Shown here: positions 1 to 14,588 of the stretch, in pieces
Layout of the letters: every line of letters begins with the position of its first letter
Numbering within the stretch: the stretch's first letter is position 1
NCBI GenBank assembly: GCA_963978545.1
Contig: OZ021726.1
Location: 28,864,459-28,928,458 of the forward strand
Direction: 5' to 3'
DNA: 64,000 bases
Origin: Linyphia triangularis
Lineage: Eukaryota; Arthropoda; Arachnida; Araneae; Linyphiidae
Program-made: the position numbers and the translations under genes
Notes under the pieces: model-generated
Told to the model about the DNA's origin: nothing
Seen by the model: the letters and a program-made list of their open reading frames with translations, nothing else
Database searches by the model: none

Positions 1-923
1 ATCTTGAACTTTCTTATTTATCGTATATCCTCCATGACTACATTGAAAGTAATAGGCTATATTAACCAATTGCAAAATTTTAATAACTCAATACTACTTT
101 TAATACACCAAAGCAGTTACGTTATTCGTAATATGATACTGTGAAATTAGTTTATAGTAGCTAAATTAAAAAATAAATTATATTATGTAATTGATTACTA
201 TAAATAGTTTATTGTTTATGGTAAAATTTATCATTCCAAAATTCAAAAGTAAATTTTAAATAAAAAAATGTCTTTGAATGAAAGAAACAATATCAAACTT
301 GTTGGAGTTGAAATTCACCTACCCCGAGCACTACGAAGATAAGAATTGGATGAAAATTGGCGTACTTATACCTAAAGAAGCGGGTACAAAGTGTAACAGT
401 TTTAGCTAACCTCAGCTACTAAGAAACGTGTGGTTCAATCTACTGAGTTGGGTGAAGTTTTAAACTGTTCCTATTTCATTAACTTAAGTGCAAGTTAAAC
501 AAGTAAGTGAAAACTGTAAAACTAACTTGTAAGTAACAACTTAAGAAAATAGTGCATATACAGGAAAGAAAACAATTTTGTAATGCTTCGTAACACCAAT
601 TACCTCATTGATACTCAGAAGGATAAGGACTAAAGCGACGACATTTAGAAGTTTTTTAAAAATCCGAATTTTTACAATGAACGAGAGTGTTATGCCTTAG
701 ACTAACTACTGACACCTGGCTTTTAAAAATGCTTAACGACCGTTACTTTGATTGATGAAGGAAGCGTGATTCATATAAAAGGATACAAAAGTAAATACTT
801 TAGAAACAGTTTCTCAAAAGTTTTTTTTCTTTTTTGGAAATATTTACCTCGTCCTCTTAATCCTTCACTTGATTGATGATTATTGATAAGATCTGAGATT
901 CTAAGCGTAAAATATTATTTTAC
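1..923. other. A+T-rich DNA, nothing recognised
   Basis: No open frame of useful length, no terminal repeats and no RNA gene seen. The stretch at about 290-480 is slightly richer in G+C but all frames are broken by stops. Confidence 0.6.
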
Positions 924-1334
924 AACTTATATTTTAACTTATCTTTTACTTATATTTTAACTTATCTTTTACTTATATATGAACTTATGGTGTATGTTAG
1001 AAATTAAGAAATGCAACTGATATTCAAAGAACTTATATTTTAACTTATCTTTTACTTATATATGAACTTATGGTGTATGTTAGAAATTAAGAAATGCCAA
1101 CTGATATTCAAAGAACTTATATTTTAACTTATCTTTTACTTATATATGAACTCATGGTGTATGTTAGAAATTAAGAAATGCAACTGATATTCAAAGAACT
1201 TATATTTTAACTTATCTTTTACTTATATATGAACTTATGGTGTATGTTAGAAATTAAGAAATGCAACTGATATTCAAAGAACTTATATTTTAACTTATCT
1301 TTTACTTATATATGAACTCATGGTGTTTGTTAGA
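924..1334. repeat. 83-bp minisatellite, about five copies
   Basis: Five tandem copies of a unit beginning AACTTATATTTTAACTTATC start near 924, 1030, 1114, 1197 and 1280. Spacing is 83-84 bp after a first copy that carries an extra 24-bp internal duplication. Copies are nearly identical (a single C insertion in one, TTAT/TCAT alternation in others), so the array expanded recently. No coding frame crosses it. Confidence 0.95.
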
Positions 1335-4017
1335 ATAAGTAGCAAAAAGTATCGTTATTCAATACAACAAAAGTACATATTTTTAATTACTTAAGAAAAT
1401 GAAGATTATATATGCTGTAGTATTTCAAAATTATGAAACAACTTTTGATTACTTTATTAAATATGTAGCTACTGCCTGAAATTTTTATACACTTTTCTTA
1501 GTACTTCGAGGACTCCATTTCAATTCTCAGTTATATTTCTGATTATTGTTTCCTTTTAATTTATTACATATAAAATAAAAAAGTAAAAATAATATTTATA
1601 TTAAAATCTATATAACAATCATTATCTATATAACATTATTTTCATCTTGTATAATACGGTCGAAATGAATCTTTATTCCTTTGCCCTGGGAAATGTTTTG
1701 AAATTTAATTTTTTTTTTGTAACCGTCTTTGAGAACAATTTTCTTAGATTGAAAGTAACAGGTTTTTTAATCAGAAATAAAACATATGTCAAATACTTTT
1801 CCTTATCATAAGAATTCCAAGAAGTTTATATTAATGAAATATTTTGTTAATGATATATTTTGATATATTAAATAGCTCGGGAGTGTTTATCTTTCTACTT
1901 CAATAAGTATGCATATTTGCATTTATAAGATCTAAAGGTTCCACCACAAATAACATGCACTGCACAGATTGTATGGTTCAATTATTCGCTAATTAGAATG
2001 CATTCCCTTTTCAGAAAACTACGTAAACAACACTCCTCACACAGGCGTGGATTACATTTAATGAAGAGCATCAGATTCTTCGTGAATTGTTTGTAAACAA
2101 ATAAATCATTGAAGAATGTGAACTTTCGTTTCGGAGCATCTATTGATGCCACAAACTCTTGCTTGGTGATAATTAAAGATGAGCTTGATACTTCAGTACA
2201 AATAAAGATGGTAGGGTTTTGTAAATTGAAATGTGAAGAGGTTAGCATTGATGTGGAATACTTCCAATTTGTTTTTGAGCTAATGATGGCAGAACAATTA
2301 ATTAGAAAGCTTGATGGTTCTCAATATTTGTTTAATAATTCATGGACTGGTATACATGAAATAAGTAAGTAGAATTATATTCATTTTGATTGCTTTTTCA
2401 GAATTCTTAGAAATATTGGAATCTTATACCGTTTTAATATATCTTTGGCAGAATGTTTCTGATTTTCGAGTAAAATTCCATAATAAATTGATATAATACT
2501 TGTGAAATTTTTCTCACAATAAATTGAAATACAATAGGTTTTATATTAAGGAATTTTTAAATTCTTTTGAAATTGTTAAATGTCTGAAATATTAAAAAAT
2601 CACGAAATTGTTAAACGTCTGCATTTTCAAGGCTTTCTGCATCTGCATTCATACATATATAAAGGAAAAGTTTCACCAATATACATCTTTGCGTAAATTG
2701 CATTGTTGAATGAACTGAATTATTGTTGAATTAATAAATAACTAAAATTATCATGACATGTCTAAACGTATTTCTTATATTAATGAATGGTAAGCTAAAA
2801 GTAACGTAATCAAAGGTAACATTCATTAGTATGTTATGGAAATTCTATCAGTATCCTCTGGCATGTTTTTCTTTTCCCCAATAAAAAATAGAATAATTAT
2901 ACATTTAAATTATACACTAAAACTCTTAGCATTCCTAAAATAGATTTATAAACTAAAACAAAGTAATATATACCAAAAATGTTTCAAACATGAATGAATG
3001 CTTCGAATGCGTTGCTTTTGAAAAATTAATTAGTAAATGGAAACAAATTAGAAACTACAGGAGTCAAAAGAGGATGAGGATAATTGAAGTTACTGCAGCA
3101 ATATCATCTGATCAACGAATCCAGCGTCATCATATTTATTTGGCATATATTTTATTAAAAAGAAACAAAGAAAATTATATGCATGTTGGGTTTAATAACA
3201 TAAAAAAAAAAAAATAATCGTTATCAATAAAACCCTTACATTTGCGAGGCAGTCTGTATTGAATTACGGACAAATATATAATATAAGTCAATTATATGCT
3301 AAATAAATATATGCAAAAGCAAATGTAATCTGTTGTCATCATATTAAAATACTGTATTCTATTGGTGAGATATAAAATGTACCATGCTTTGGAAAGCAGA
3401 ACTCAGTACGGTACATTTCATGTACTTGGTAAGAGTGATGATCAATCGTATCCCGTACATACATCTTAGAGTATTCAATGGAACTTGCTTAAAATTTAAT
3501 TTTGATTTATCTACATAAAATACTATGAATAGATTCATTTAAAGTGAAGAAGTACAATTTTTAGAATTTAAAATACGACGTAGAGAGCTAGGATCAATGC
3601 AGTCCAAATCGAAGCATAATTTGGCTTTCTTTCTCAAAGAGTGCCAAAATAACATAACTTCGCTTTCCAATCAAAAACTCAATTAAATAAACTGATTGGT
3701 CAGAAGAGGAGATCTTAGAATTTAAATTGGTTTATCATTTAAAAATTCTGGTATTAAAGAAAAATGAATTATAAAAAAAAAAAAAAAAAAAAAAAATATA
3801 TGGGATTATTACTTTTTAAGACACAGAGATAAAATACTACTTAAAACATTAAAATCATAAGATGCAAAACTCAGTTCACATAAAGCAGCTGTGACAGACA
3901 TCCGTGAATGCTCTGTATACCATCCCAAAAATTAATAATAATAATAATTTAAATCATAAAATATCAACAATGACACAGCTTCCACTGCAATTTATATATT
4001 TCACAGATGATCATCTA
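1335..4017. other. A+T-rich DNA with a few unrecognised short ORFs
   Basis: Contains an open frame at 2097-2372 (listed separately), a 75-codon ATG frame at 2990-3217 that ends in a lysine run encoded by an A tract and matches nothing I know, and a 25-nt poly(A) tract near 3772-3796. ORFs of this size arise by chance in this composition. Confidence 0.5.
2097..2364 (+). other. Possible coding exon, unrecognised
   Basis: A plus-strand frame stays open from 2097 to a TAG at 2370-2372. The translation has ordinary protein composition (for example FGASIDATNSCLVIIKDELD) rather than the Lys/Asn/Phe/Ile bias of random A+T-rich frames. A consensus donor GTAAGT lies at 2365-2370, just before the stop, so the frame could be an exon ending at 2364. 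There is no good acceptor and no ATG at the start; the opposite strand is also partly open. I do not recognise the protein. Chance is the leading alternative. Confidence 0.15.
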
Positions 4018-5959
4018 TCTATAATAATAAAACAAGCTGTGTGTCTGTCAGTCTGTCTGTCTATCTGTCTGTCTGTGGCTCTGAAAATTGAAGTAGAGCT
4101 CGGAAATTTTCAGCATAAGTAGTTTTAACCTTCTAATTTTATGCATCACAAACAGAATTTTAAAATTTTAATTAGTTCTTTTTTAATTAGTTTTTTTAAT
4201 TAATAGATAAATATGTTACAAAACGATATCTAATAGGGCTACAGCTCTGAAATTTTCAACATAAGTAGTTTTGGCCTTTTAATCAAACTTTTAAGAAACA
4301 GAATTTTAAATTTTTATTTTGTTCTTTTTTAATTAATTTTCTTAATTAATTAATAAACATTTTATAAAAAGATTACTAATAGGGCTACAGCTCTGAAATT
4401 TTCAACATAAGTAGGTTTGGTCTTTTAATTGGACTTTTAAAAAACAGAATTTTAAAATTTTAATTAGTTCTTTTTTAATTAGTTTTTTTTAATTATGATA
4501 AATATGTTTTAGGGCTACAGCTCTGAAATTTTCAACATAAGTAGTTTTGGCCTTTTAATTGGACTTTTAAAAAACAGAATTTTAAATTTTTATTTTGTTC
4601 TTTGTTAATTAATTTTTTTTAATTAATTAACAAACGTTTTATAAAACGATTACTAATAGGGCTACAGCTCTGAAATTTTCAACATAAGTAGTTTTGGCCT
4701 TCTAATTGTATACATCACAAACAGAATGTTAAAATTTTAATTAGTTCTTACTTAATTAATTTTTTAATTAATTAATAAATATGTTACAAAACGATATCTA
4801 ATAGGGCTACAGCTCTAACATTTTTAACATAAGTAGTTTTGGCCTTTTAATAAGGCTTTTAAAAAACAGAATTTTAAATTTTTATTTTGTTCTTTTTTAA
4901 TTAATTTTTTTAATTAATTAATAAACGTTTTACAAAACGACTACTAATTGGGCTACAGCTCTGAAATTTTCAACATAAGTAGTTTTAGCCTTCTAATTAG
5001 ACTTTTGAAAAACAGAATTTTAAATTTTTGTTTAATTTCTTTTTAAATACATTTTAGAAATAATTCATTCATATTTTACAAAACGATTTCTAATAGGGCT
5101 ACAGCTCTAAAATTTTCAACATAAGTAGTTTTGGCCTTCGAATTGGACTTTACAAAAACAGAATTTTGAATTTTTGTTTAGTTCGTTATTAATTAATTTT
5201 CTTAAATTATTAATATAAATATTACAAAACGAATTCAAATAGGGCTACAGCTTTGAAATTTTCAATATATATAGTTGTAGCCTTCTAATTGGATTTTTGA
5301 AAAACAGAATTTAAAATTTTTTTTTTAATTAATTAACAAATATTTTACAAAACGATTTGTAATTGGGCTACATTTCTGAAATTTTCAACACAAGTAGTTT
5401 TGGCCTTCTAATTGGACTGACAATAAGAATGTTAAAATTTAATTTGTTTTTCAATAAATTTTTTCACAAAAAGTGACTTCGAATAGGCCTAGATCTCTGA
5501 AAGTTTCAACGTAAGTAGTTTTAGCCTCTAATTTTGCTTTCCACAAACACGTTTTAAAATAATCTTAAAGGGGTGTTGTATTATTGTATTAACGGAGATT
5601 TTTTTTTTCTGGACAAGGGAGAGGCTTCCAATATTAAGTCTTTACGTAGCAATTAGATTTTAGCGAGTGAAGCGAGCTTATGCTTACGCAGCAATGAACC
5701 TTTCGCAGAGCGAAGGGAGCCTATGCTTGCATAGCAATGAACCTTTTAACGTGTGAAATAAGACAGTGTTTATGTGTCCATGAACTTTTCAGCAAACGAA
5801 GAAAGCTCGATTTTGCGTAGCGATGAACCTTCCTGCTAGCTAAGCGCCAAAAACTGGGTCTTATACACGAATGACATATTTCCGCAACTCGAGGCCTCAC
5901 AGCTAGCTAAAATATTGCACATGTTAAAATTTCGTAGCGAAGCACGGGTATTTAGCTAG
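4018..5959 (+). mobile_element. Non-autonomous Helitron
   Basis: The left end reads A|TCTATAATAATAAAA followed by a CTGT-rich tract, a typical arthropod Helitron 5' end. The right end reads GCGAAGCACGGGTATTTAG then CTAG|T, with a small TTCG-tag-CGAA hairpin just before it. This matches the Helitron rule of TC at the 5' end, CTRR with a nearby hairpin at the 3' end, and insertion between A and T without target duplication. The 1.94 kb contain no Rep or helicase frame, so it would depend on an autonomous partner. Most of the interior is an array of about 146-bp units. A G+C-richer tail (5640-5940) holds several small hairpins such as CCTTTCGcagagCGAAGGG. Confidence 0.85.
4072..5560 (+). repeat. 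Helitron-internal array of about 146-bp units
   Basis: Copies of a unit containing GGGCTACAGCTCTGAAATTT followed by CAACATAAGTAGTTTTGGCC start near 4235, 4381, 4511, 4658, 4803, 4949, 5095, 5241, 5364 and 5485, after a diverged first copy near 4072. Six of the nine intervals are 145-147 bp; the others are 130, 123 and 121. Each unit also carries a poly-T/TTAATTAA segment. Copies differ at many sites, so the array is old compared with the 83-bp minisatellite. Confidence 0.92.
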
Positions 5960-8900
5960 TCGACAATAAAGTTAAACAATAGTTTTGAAGTTGAATGCTT
6001 TCATGTAGAAAACTGTGTTCAAGTTGGTGAAACAGTAAATAGATGGGAATAATGCTTTGAAAAGCGATATGAAGTTAAATTAGTAAATGACTCCAAAGCA
6101 ATATTGCCGAAGATGAGTTCAAAGAATAACTTGCGACATTATTAACTCAGTTAAAAATATTTGGGAATTTATTGACATTGAAAACTATTTTATTGGATGA
6201 ATGAAATATCAGCGTTTTATCTTTGAGTACATAGTGGAGTAAAACAAATTTTAGTGCTTAAATATTTATGTAGATATTTATTACTTAGGTTTATATATTT
6301 ATTATTCTGTTGTTTATAAACAAGGTGGCAATTATTAAGCTACATGAAAAAAATATTGATAACTTTTGATCCGTTGGCGTTGGCGAGATTCAATTAAAAC
6401 CTGGCTGTTGAATGTAGGACATGTTGGGATTTTTTTAAGCATGCACACTCTTTTTGTAGTTGTTCATATTTCGGTTTTCGAAATACAGCGTTTCTGAGCG
6501 TATATCGATTGTTAAGGCCTACTATTCGAGCAATAACAGCCCGATTGCAGCTCAAGAGAATTTGGAATTGGAATACTAGCTGAAGACAACCAGTCCAAAT
6601 ATTATAACATTAAAAAAATTGATTCCAACCATTCCAAATACTTTAACACTAAAAAAATTGTTTAAGAAGTTTGAGAAAACTGGTGTCGACACTTTACTAT
6701 TATTACATAATTTTGCTAATTGTCTGCGCCATGGATGGCAAGCGTATCGAACATGTAATGAATTAAATCAGAATATCTGTAGTTATTTTAAAGATTTACA
6801 AATAATTTTTGAGCTCATTGGGTTTTTTTTAATTTAATTTTTTATTTCATATTTGTTCAATAATAATCACCCAGTAAATATTTTGTCTTTTTTTCATGCA
6901 ATGTAAAAACCTAATATGCATTCGTGTTTGAAATGCTTTTAGTCGATATTATTTTAGTGTATGGTTATTAGTCTATGATTCTATTTCAGTAATATTATAA
7001 ATTTTAATGTAGTTTAATATAATTGGAATGTTTCTGAAATTTTGACTATTCTAATACAAACTAAACAATTATTAACACTTAGTTCTTCCTTTCTCCTGAA
7101 AAGTTAAGTGAATTTCAGAACAAATATAATCCTAAAATGACTACAAAACAAAATGTAATTAAATTTATATTTTTATAATTGAAACGACTTCGTTAACATA
7201 AATTAGTATACTTAAAAAAAAGGTGGGAAAAGTGCACACCGAAATGAACTAGCTAGTTTTTCTTCAGTAAATAGTTGTCATCTGTATTTTCACAAAATAT
7301 CTGCACAAAGAAGGAGGGGGATGACAGCTATCAGAAGGTCATTTCTAGGAAAGTCAATCACACTACTCATATCGAATAGGAGAAAACACCAAAAACTCTC
7401 ATACATAAAGCAGGATAGCTTTTAGCTGAGTTTATGAGGTAAGTCCAGGAATCCGGGTATCAAATCACAGAACCTCCTGTTACACACCAATACCACTGGT
7501 TCAGTGGTCAAGGAGCAATTTTCCCGAAATCTATATAATAAAACTGCTATCTGCTGGAATAATAATAATACCGGTTTGACTGAGGTTTTTTCATGGAAGG
7601 GAGAAAGCTTTAAGCTTTGGAGATTAGCAATATAAGGATAGTTGAAACATATCTGGGAAAGAATTGGAATATAGGGTTGATAAAAAGGGTAGAAATTAGT
7701 GATGTTGGGTACAACTTATAGGAGCTATATCTAACTAAACATTAGTTCGTCGGTATATCTTATATCCACTATTTCATTCTGAGAAACACCAAAAACAGAT
7801 TGTATTGCGTCGATATATATTTAATTTTGCAATGTAACTTATTTTTTTTATGTATATATAAGTAGACCGAGTTGAAATTCTTGAATGTGCTTTCGACTTG
7901 TTTCTGCTAAAGCCCTAACGATACTATGAAAATATAATGGCAATGATCATAGCACACTAGTTACTTAAATACTAAATGGTATTAAAAATGGATAGTATAA
8001 TTTAAAAATGATCGTTTCAAATAAGAATTAAATTAATAAGCTGCCTTATACTTGAAATAAAATACAAAATAAGTTTTTATGCAAGTAGTGCGAAATATTT
8101 TATGTTACAGAGCTTTATTGTGATAACATTACAATACATGGTAGCATATGTTTCCTTTTATAGAGACTTGTTCCTAAAATATCTTTCGTAGTTTAATAAA
8201 GTTTTTCACATGGGAGATGAATTGAGTTTCATATAATTAAAATTAATATTTTTGTTTATGCGTACAAGAAAGAAAAAGAAGAAAAAAAAAAAAGAAAAAA
8301 AAAACCTTGTGCCTTTTAATTTTAAACTCAATCTTAATTTCAAAGCTCTTTCCGGTTTCCTTCTATTTTGCATCTCAAATACAGAAAATTTTGTTTTATA
8401 CAAAAATAATTAATAGAAAGCACTAATATTTCAAATTCTTAGAATTTTCAAACTAAATAAATTAATTTGAAATTTAAAAAAAAAATTGCTTTAATCTGTT
8501 AAATAAATTATTACATTGCTTTTTTAATTATTCTAAAACAATTCATGATTGCATAGCTCTTCCTGTATCCATTTTACCTATTACCTAAATTATGTTGAAT
8601 TGTATATTATATTCTATATAAGCACTGAAACTAAAAAATATTACTTTTCGTATTTGTAAAAAGTCAAATCGAAATTTCTGTAATAATATATTAATGCAAT
8701 AAAGAAATTCAAATTTGGATTGAAAATTAATCCTTATAATTGTCTGTTTGACCGATTTTCTTCTTAAAAAGTCAACCATAAATAAGCAAAATTTTAGCAT
8801 GGTTATTAAGTAAAAAAAAATAATAAGATTAAATCAGGGTTTTTATAAATTTAATCCTAGACCATACATAAACTGTTTATTTACCAAAAGTAAGTGCATG

Positions 8901-9393
8901 TGTGTTTAAAATTTCTTTGCCACGTTTTTTTTTTTTTTTTTTTTTTTTAACAAAAGCTGTATGTTAATATCAAATTTGTTCATGCAAATTTTTAACAAAA
9001 TCAGTAAGTTCATATATTTATGGTCTGTATGGTGGAATTACATTTGTTATTCCACCTTAAGTAGAATTGAGTTAAAGAGCCTAAGAGAAGTATATTATTT
9101 AAATCATGTGCAGTTTAAAATTTAATTACTAAAATTCTTATTCATAACAAGTTTAGTGAAAATTATTGAAAGTCGTTTATAAAGTTACTACCGTTCTCTA
9201 TTAATTCCTTTTGTTCATTGTAATTTACGTTAAAATAAAATAGTATTAATCTAAAACCAGTTTTGTTGGTCAATCAAATTAAAGAAGCAAATATATTTAA
9301 GTCTTCACAAATCTTTCCAGGAGAGTAAAGTAATTTTTTAGTAAATATACAGATTGAAAAAGAATTGGATATTATTTACTTAATATTACTTTC
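5960..9393. other. A+T-rich DNA, no supported gene
   Basis: Only short chance ORFs and homopolymer tracts (A-rich near 8280-8305, T-rich near 8925-8948). A donor-like GAGGTAAGTC at about 7437 has no open upstream exon that I can find. Confidence 0.5.
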
Positions 9394-9537
<144 letters not shown>

Positions 9538-10138
9538 GTGCTTGTAAGCAAATGATTTGTATCCCTTAACATTTAAAGTTTTAATGTTCCAAAGTACAGT
9601 CAACACTTGCAAAACTCTTACACAGTATGTATAATACCAGAAAAAAAATCTATATAATAAGCTTGCAAAACTTTATGTAATGACTGTACAATAATGATAA
9701 CAAATATTTAATCATAGGGTATGCCGCATAAATAATATATCATTTAGTATTTCATATCAAATTTAGATATCTTCAATTGCTTTTCATTAATGTTGTATAA
9801 AAGAAAAAAGATTTAAAACTAAAAAAACTTTGAATTTATATTTGAAATAAAAACTTTTATTTATGATTTTTTTTTTATTTATTCACGCTCACATACATAG
9901 CTACAGTGAATAATGATAAGAGTTCACTCTGGCAAAAGAAAATTTGGTATGAAAGGAATTTCATTGCTAATTTTTTATTACCAATTTAGGGATCCAAGAA
10001 GATTTTTGATTAATATACCATACTAGAAAAAAAAAAAGAATAGGGGAAAAAAAAAAAAAAAAAAAAAAAAAAATGTTCATGTATTTTTACTTCCTAAAAA
10101 AGAAAATAATTGGATGTACATATTAAAAAAATATTTTT
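9538..10138. other. A+T-rich DNA, nothing recognised
   Basis: Contains a poly(A) tract near 10048-10073. No ORF or repeat structure beyond low complexity. Confidence 0.5.
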
Positions 10139-11060
10139 GTGATTGAAAACAAAAATTTATTAGAAGACAGCTTTGAAATTACAATATAATTTTTTTATGA
10201 ATAAGAGGGGCAAGGATAATGAAGTCTTTGAAAAAAAAAAAAAAAACACCTTTTATTATTTTTTGTTTATCTTTTAATTTGAGGCACTTTGAGATTTTAA
10301 CTTTATAGCAACAGTTATTAATTTTTTAGGAATAGTATTTAAATACAGTTTGTCCAATTACAATGTTTTTTCCACATTGAATTCTATTGTTTGTAAATGA
10401 TAATGTTTATTTGAATACCTCTTTCATATTGAAAAATATAGTTATTTTTAAATATTATTTTGAAATGTAGAACTCAAACGTATTAATTATTAGAAGGAAT
10501 TGGACAGAATATGTTACAGTAATTTTTGAAAAGCTATTTTCTAAATTAAAAAAATCTTTTTAAGATAATTGCTATTATCATGTAATTAAAACTATTGATA
10601 ACAGGAAAAACCTAACATAAGTGAGATAGGAAAATAATCAGGTGGACTTATTTAAACAAAATGTATATTTTTGTAATTGAAAACAAATTTATTTGAAGGC
10701 AGCTTTGAAATCACAATTTCAGTTTTTATGAATAAGAAGAGATAGGGATAATGCAGTCTTAGAAAAAATATTATAATTATTTCTTTTTCTTCTTTCAATT
10801 TGTGGTTCTTTGAGATTGGAACTTTATAGAAACAGCTAATAAATTTTTAGGTATAGTATTTAAGTATGTTTTGTCTCATAAGAATGTTTTCACTACGTTG
10901 AATACAATTGTTTGTAAATGATAACATTCATTTGAATAGTGCTTTCATATTGAAAAATAAAGAGTTATTTTAAAAGGCTATTTTGAAATGTAGTATACAA
11001 AAGTATTCATTATTGGAAAGAATTGGGTAGAATATGTTACTGTAATTTATGAAAATGCAT
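10139..11060. repeat. Diverged tandem duplication, about 525-bp period
   Basis: Copy 1 (about 10139-10540) and copy 2 (about 10673-11060) share the same order of blocks: GTRATTGAAAACAAA, GGCAGCTTTGAAAT or its variant, TTTGAGATT, TTTAGGTATAGTATTTAA-like, TTGTTTGTAAATGATAA, TTTCATATTGAAAAATA and GAATATGTTAC. Offsets between matching blocks are 523-534 bp. Many substitutions and small indels separate them. No coding frame is conserved. Confidence 0.85.
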
Positions 11061-12250
<1,190 letters not shown>

Positions 12251-12251
<1 letters not shown>

Positions 12252-13897
12252 TATTTATTTTACAGAAAGCAGAAGTCGAGAAAGAATATAATGCTAAATC
12301 ATTTAAAAAAAATCTAGTTATTTCCAACGTATAACAATTTATGCAAGCTCAAATAAAGTTGCATAATTTACTGAGCTATTTTCCAACAAACTTAGTAATA
12401 TGAAATCGACATTATTTTAATTGCATAAAAAACGTTTTAGATTTTTTTATCACACTTGCAGATCGTAGAAATATAACTGAAAATTAACATATATTTTTCT
12501 GAAAACTAAAACCCTTTATGTCGACACGTAGAAAAACCAAAACTCGTTTTTATAAAAAAGTTTTTTATTTAAGGAATTCGCAGTACGGGGCTTCGTTAAC
12601 AAAGTTTTAAGTATGTTTATCTTTGCACGCTTATGTCAACTGATTTTGCATACATATTTTCAGTTTGTAAAACCTGCCCAGGAAAAAAAAATGCACTGCT
12701 TTAACATTTTTGAGAATTTTACAAAAAGTTCATTTTTTTTTTCTTGCTTGATAAAGTAAATATCCCCCATCTCCCTGCTAAGAAAATATATAATCAAGCA
12801 CTTGTTAAATACACTTTACTGAACTCGTTAAAAATTATTTAGCAAACAAAAAAGGTAATTACATTCAAAACCAATAAAGATATTTCTTTTATTCGAAATC
12901 TCATTTTTAGTCTCAAAGGAATCGTAAAAAGTTAATCCATCTGATCAAAATTTAAAAAAAAAGAAGTCAAATTATAATTCCCTTTTTACATACTAATTAC
13001 CTCTTAGGAACAAGAAAAATCTAAAAAACTATTCTCCCCAAAACTCAAACATAATCATAAACATTATTTGCTTAGAATACAAATATCAAATACAAATACT
13101 TTTAAGCATGGGCCATACCATGGCAGATGATTAAGATATTACGTTTTGGTATAATACTCATCCAAAGGGACTGCTCTTGGTAATCGGCATACTGATTGGT
13201 TGGATTTATTCCAAATGGATTCTATGTCGCTTGTTCTATGGGATTTATCCCGTACCATGGGCACAAGACAACGTGGGGGGATATCGTTACAACAATCCCC
13301 ATGGCGTCAGTTGTCATTACATTAGGTTTAATTCTTTCTGGGAGAGGTTCTTTGGATCGTTCAATTATTTTCAGGCTAATTTGGTTGGAATAAGTATTTT
13401 ATGGATGCATAACAACGGAAGCTTATTATTTTTATTTTTTTTATAATTTGCTATAGAATAGCGAAAAGAATAATTTCAAGTGTAATACTTTAAAAAAAAT
13501 ATTAATTACATTAAGAACAATTACATTAGTTGCGATATCTTCTATTATAAATACGACTGAATTCCTTATTCTCTAATCTATTGATAAAGAAACTTTAACA
13601 TACATTCTTACAAAACTCTTCCTCTATATACGAACATCTTGTTTAAATATTCTTGGTTCATTTGCTCTTAATTTTACAAGTCTAAAAATTTCAATAGATT
13701 TTCAATCCCTCGCAATGGGTTCTTTTACTAATACCAGATAAGAGAAATGGTTTATATCATCACCCATTGCATGAACAATAGCATTTGTGACCCATCCTAT
13801 AACCAATGGTTCTTTAACCAATCAAATCAATAGCTTTTTGGTCATGTGAAATCTTAAGAAACCTTACACACAATTTTTATTTGTTTAGTTTGTACGT
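12251..13897. other. A+T-rich DNA with a small G+C-richer island
   Basis: At about 13100-13400 composition is more balanced and CCATGG-like words recur (CCATACCATGG, CCGTACCATGGG, CCCCATGG). Two overlapping open frames (13177-13446 and 13196-13393) cross it; I recognise neither. It may be a decayed transposon fragment. Confidence 0.4.
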
Positions 13898-14042
13898 TCA
13901 CCTACCTATTTTGCATACAATAATAACTTATCAGGCCGGGAGATACGAAGAACAACAAACATCCATGCCTGACCCCATGATTCGAACCAGGCAACTTTGG
14001 CATGTAAGGTCAGAGCTCTAGCTATACAGCCGTCAGGTGGGC
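13898..14042 (-). mobile_element. tRNA-derived SINE
   Basis: On the minus strand the sequence begins TGCCCACCTGACGGCTG and continues with an A-box-like segment (14015-14024 region) and a B box GGTTCGAATCA (complement of 13978-13988). A tRNA-unrelated body with CCGGCCTGATA and TTATTGTRTGCA follows toward 13898. The same head-plus-body order recurs at 25995-26153 and 29279-29432, which defines the family. The head is too diverged for a functional tRNA: the acceptor arm does not close. Confidence 0.8.
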
Positions 14043-14588
14043 ACACTTTTTATTTTGTTTGCTCTAATGAGAATCACTCCATCCCTGACCTCCATATTGA
14101 AAAGATTGAATTTCCTATCTCCATCCGAGACGGACCTATCCTATAGTCAAACAGAATAAATTATGGTACTTTCCTATAATTTGTGCTCAACTTTACAAAC
14201 CTTATTATTTTATACTTACTATGAAAACCTGTACAAAATCAAAAACAGAAATAACTTTTTTTTTTTTTTTTTTAAAAATACAAAAGCTCACTGTTGAGCA
14301 GAGGCTCATATCATTTAAATCAGAGCTTCTGAAACCTCATAATTCAATCATCGCGTAAACTTGTCACGATTAGATTCAGATATGTGTCTTGATCTAATAC
14401 AGATTGCTAGAAATCTTAACCCAGATGAAGAGAATATAAATATTTATTTATTTCTAAATTTAGTCTTGTTCATATGAATACGTATTCATATGCATATATG
14501 TTCATGTAATATTATGTTAATTATTTATTCATTTGATACTTCAAATCTATTCACAAACATTTGGCTTGACTGTTTGTATTTCTTGCAG
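14043..14588. other. A+T-rich DNA upstream of a candidate exon
   Basis: Holds a T tract at about 14256-14273. Nothing else recognised except the pyrimidine-rich acceptor region just before 14589. Confidence 0.5.

Noticed and set aside
924..1334. CRISPR-like spacing
   Set aside because: The whole unit repeats with no unique spacers, and the genome is eukaryotic.
13177..13446. Two overlapping ORFs in a G+C-richer patch
   Set aside because: No motif recognised, no splice context, and overlapping frames open by composition. Kept only as a description of the region.
13925..14042. Possible tRNA gene
   Set aside because: B box is good, but the acceptor stem does not pair and the block continues into a SINE body shared with two other copies.
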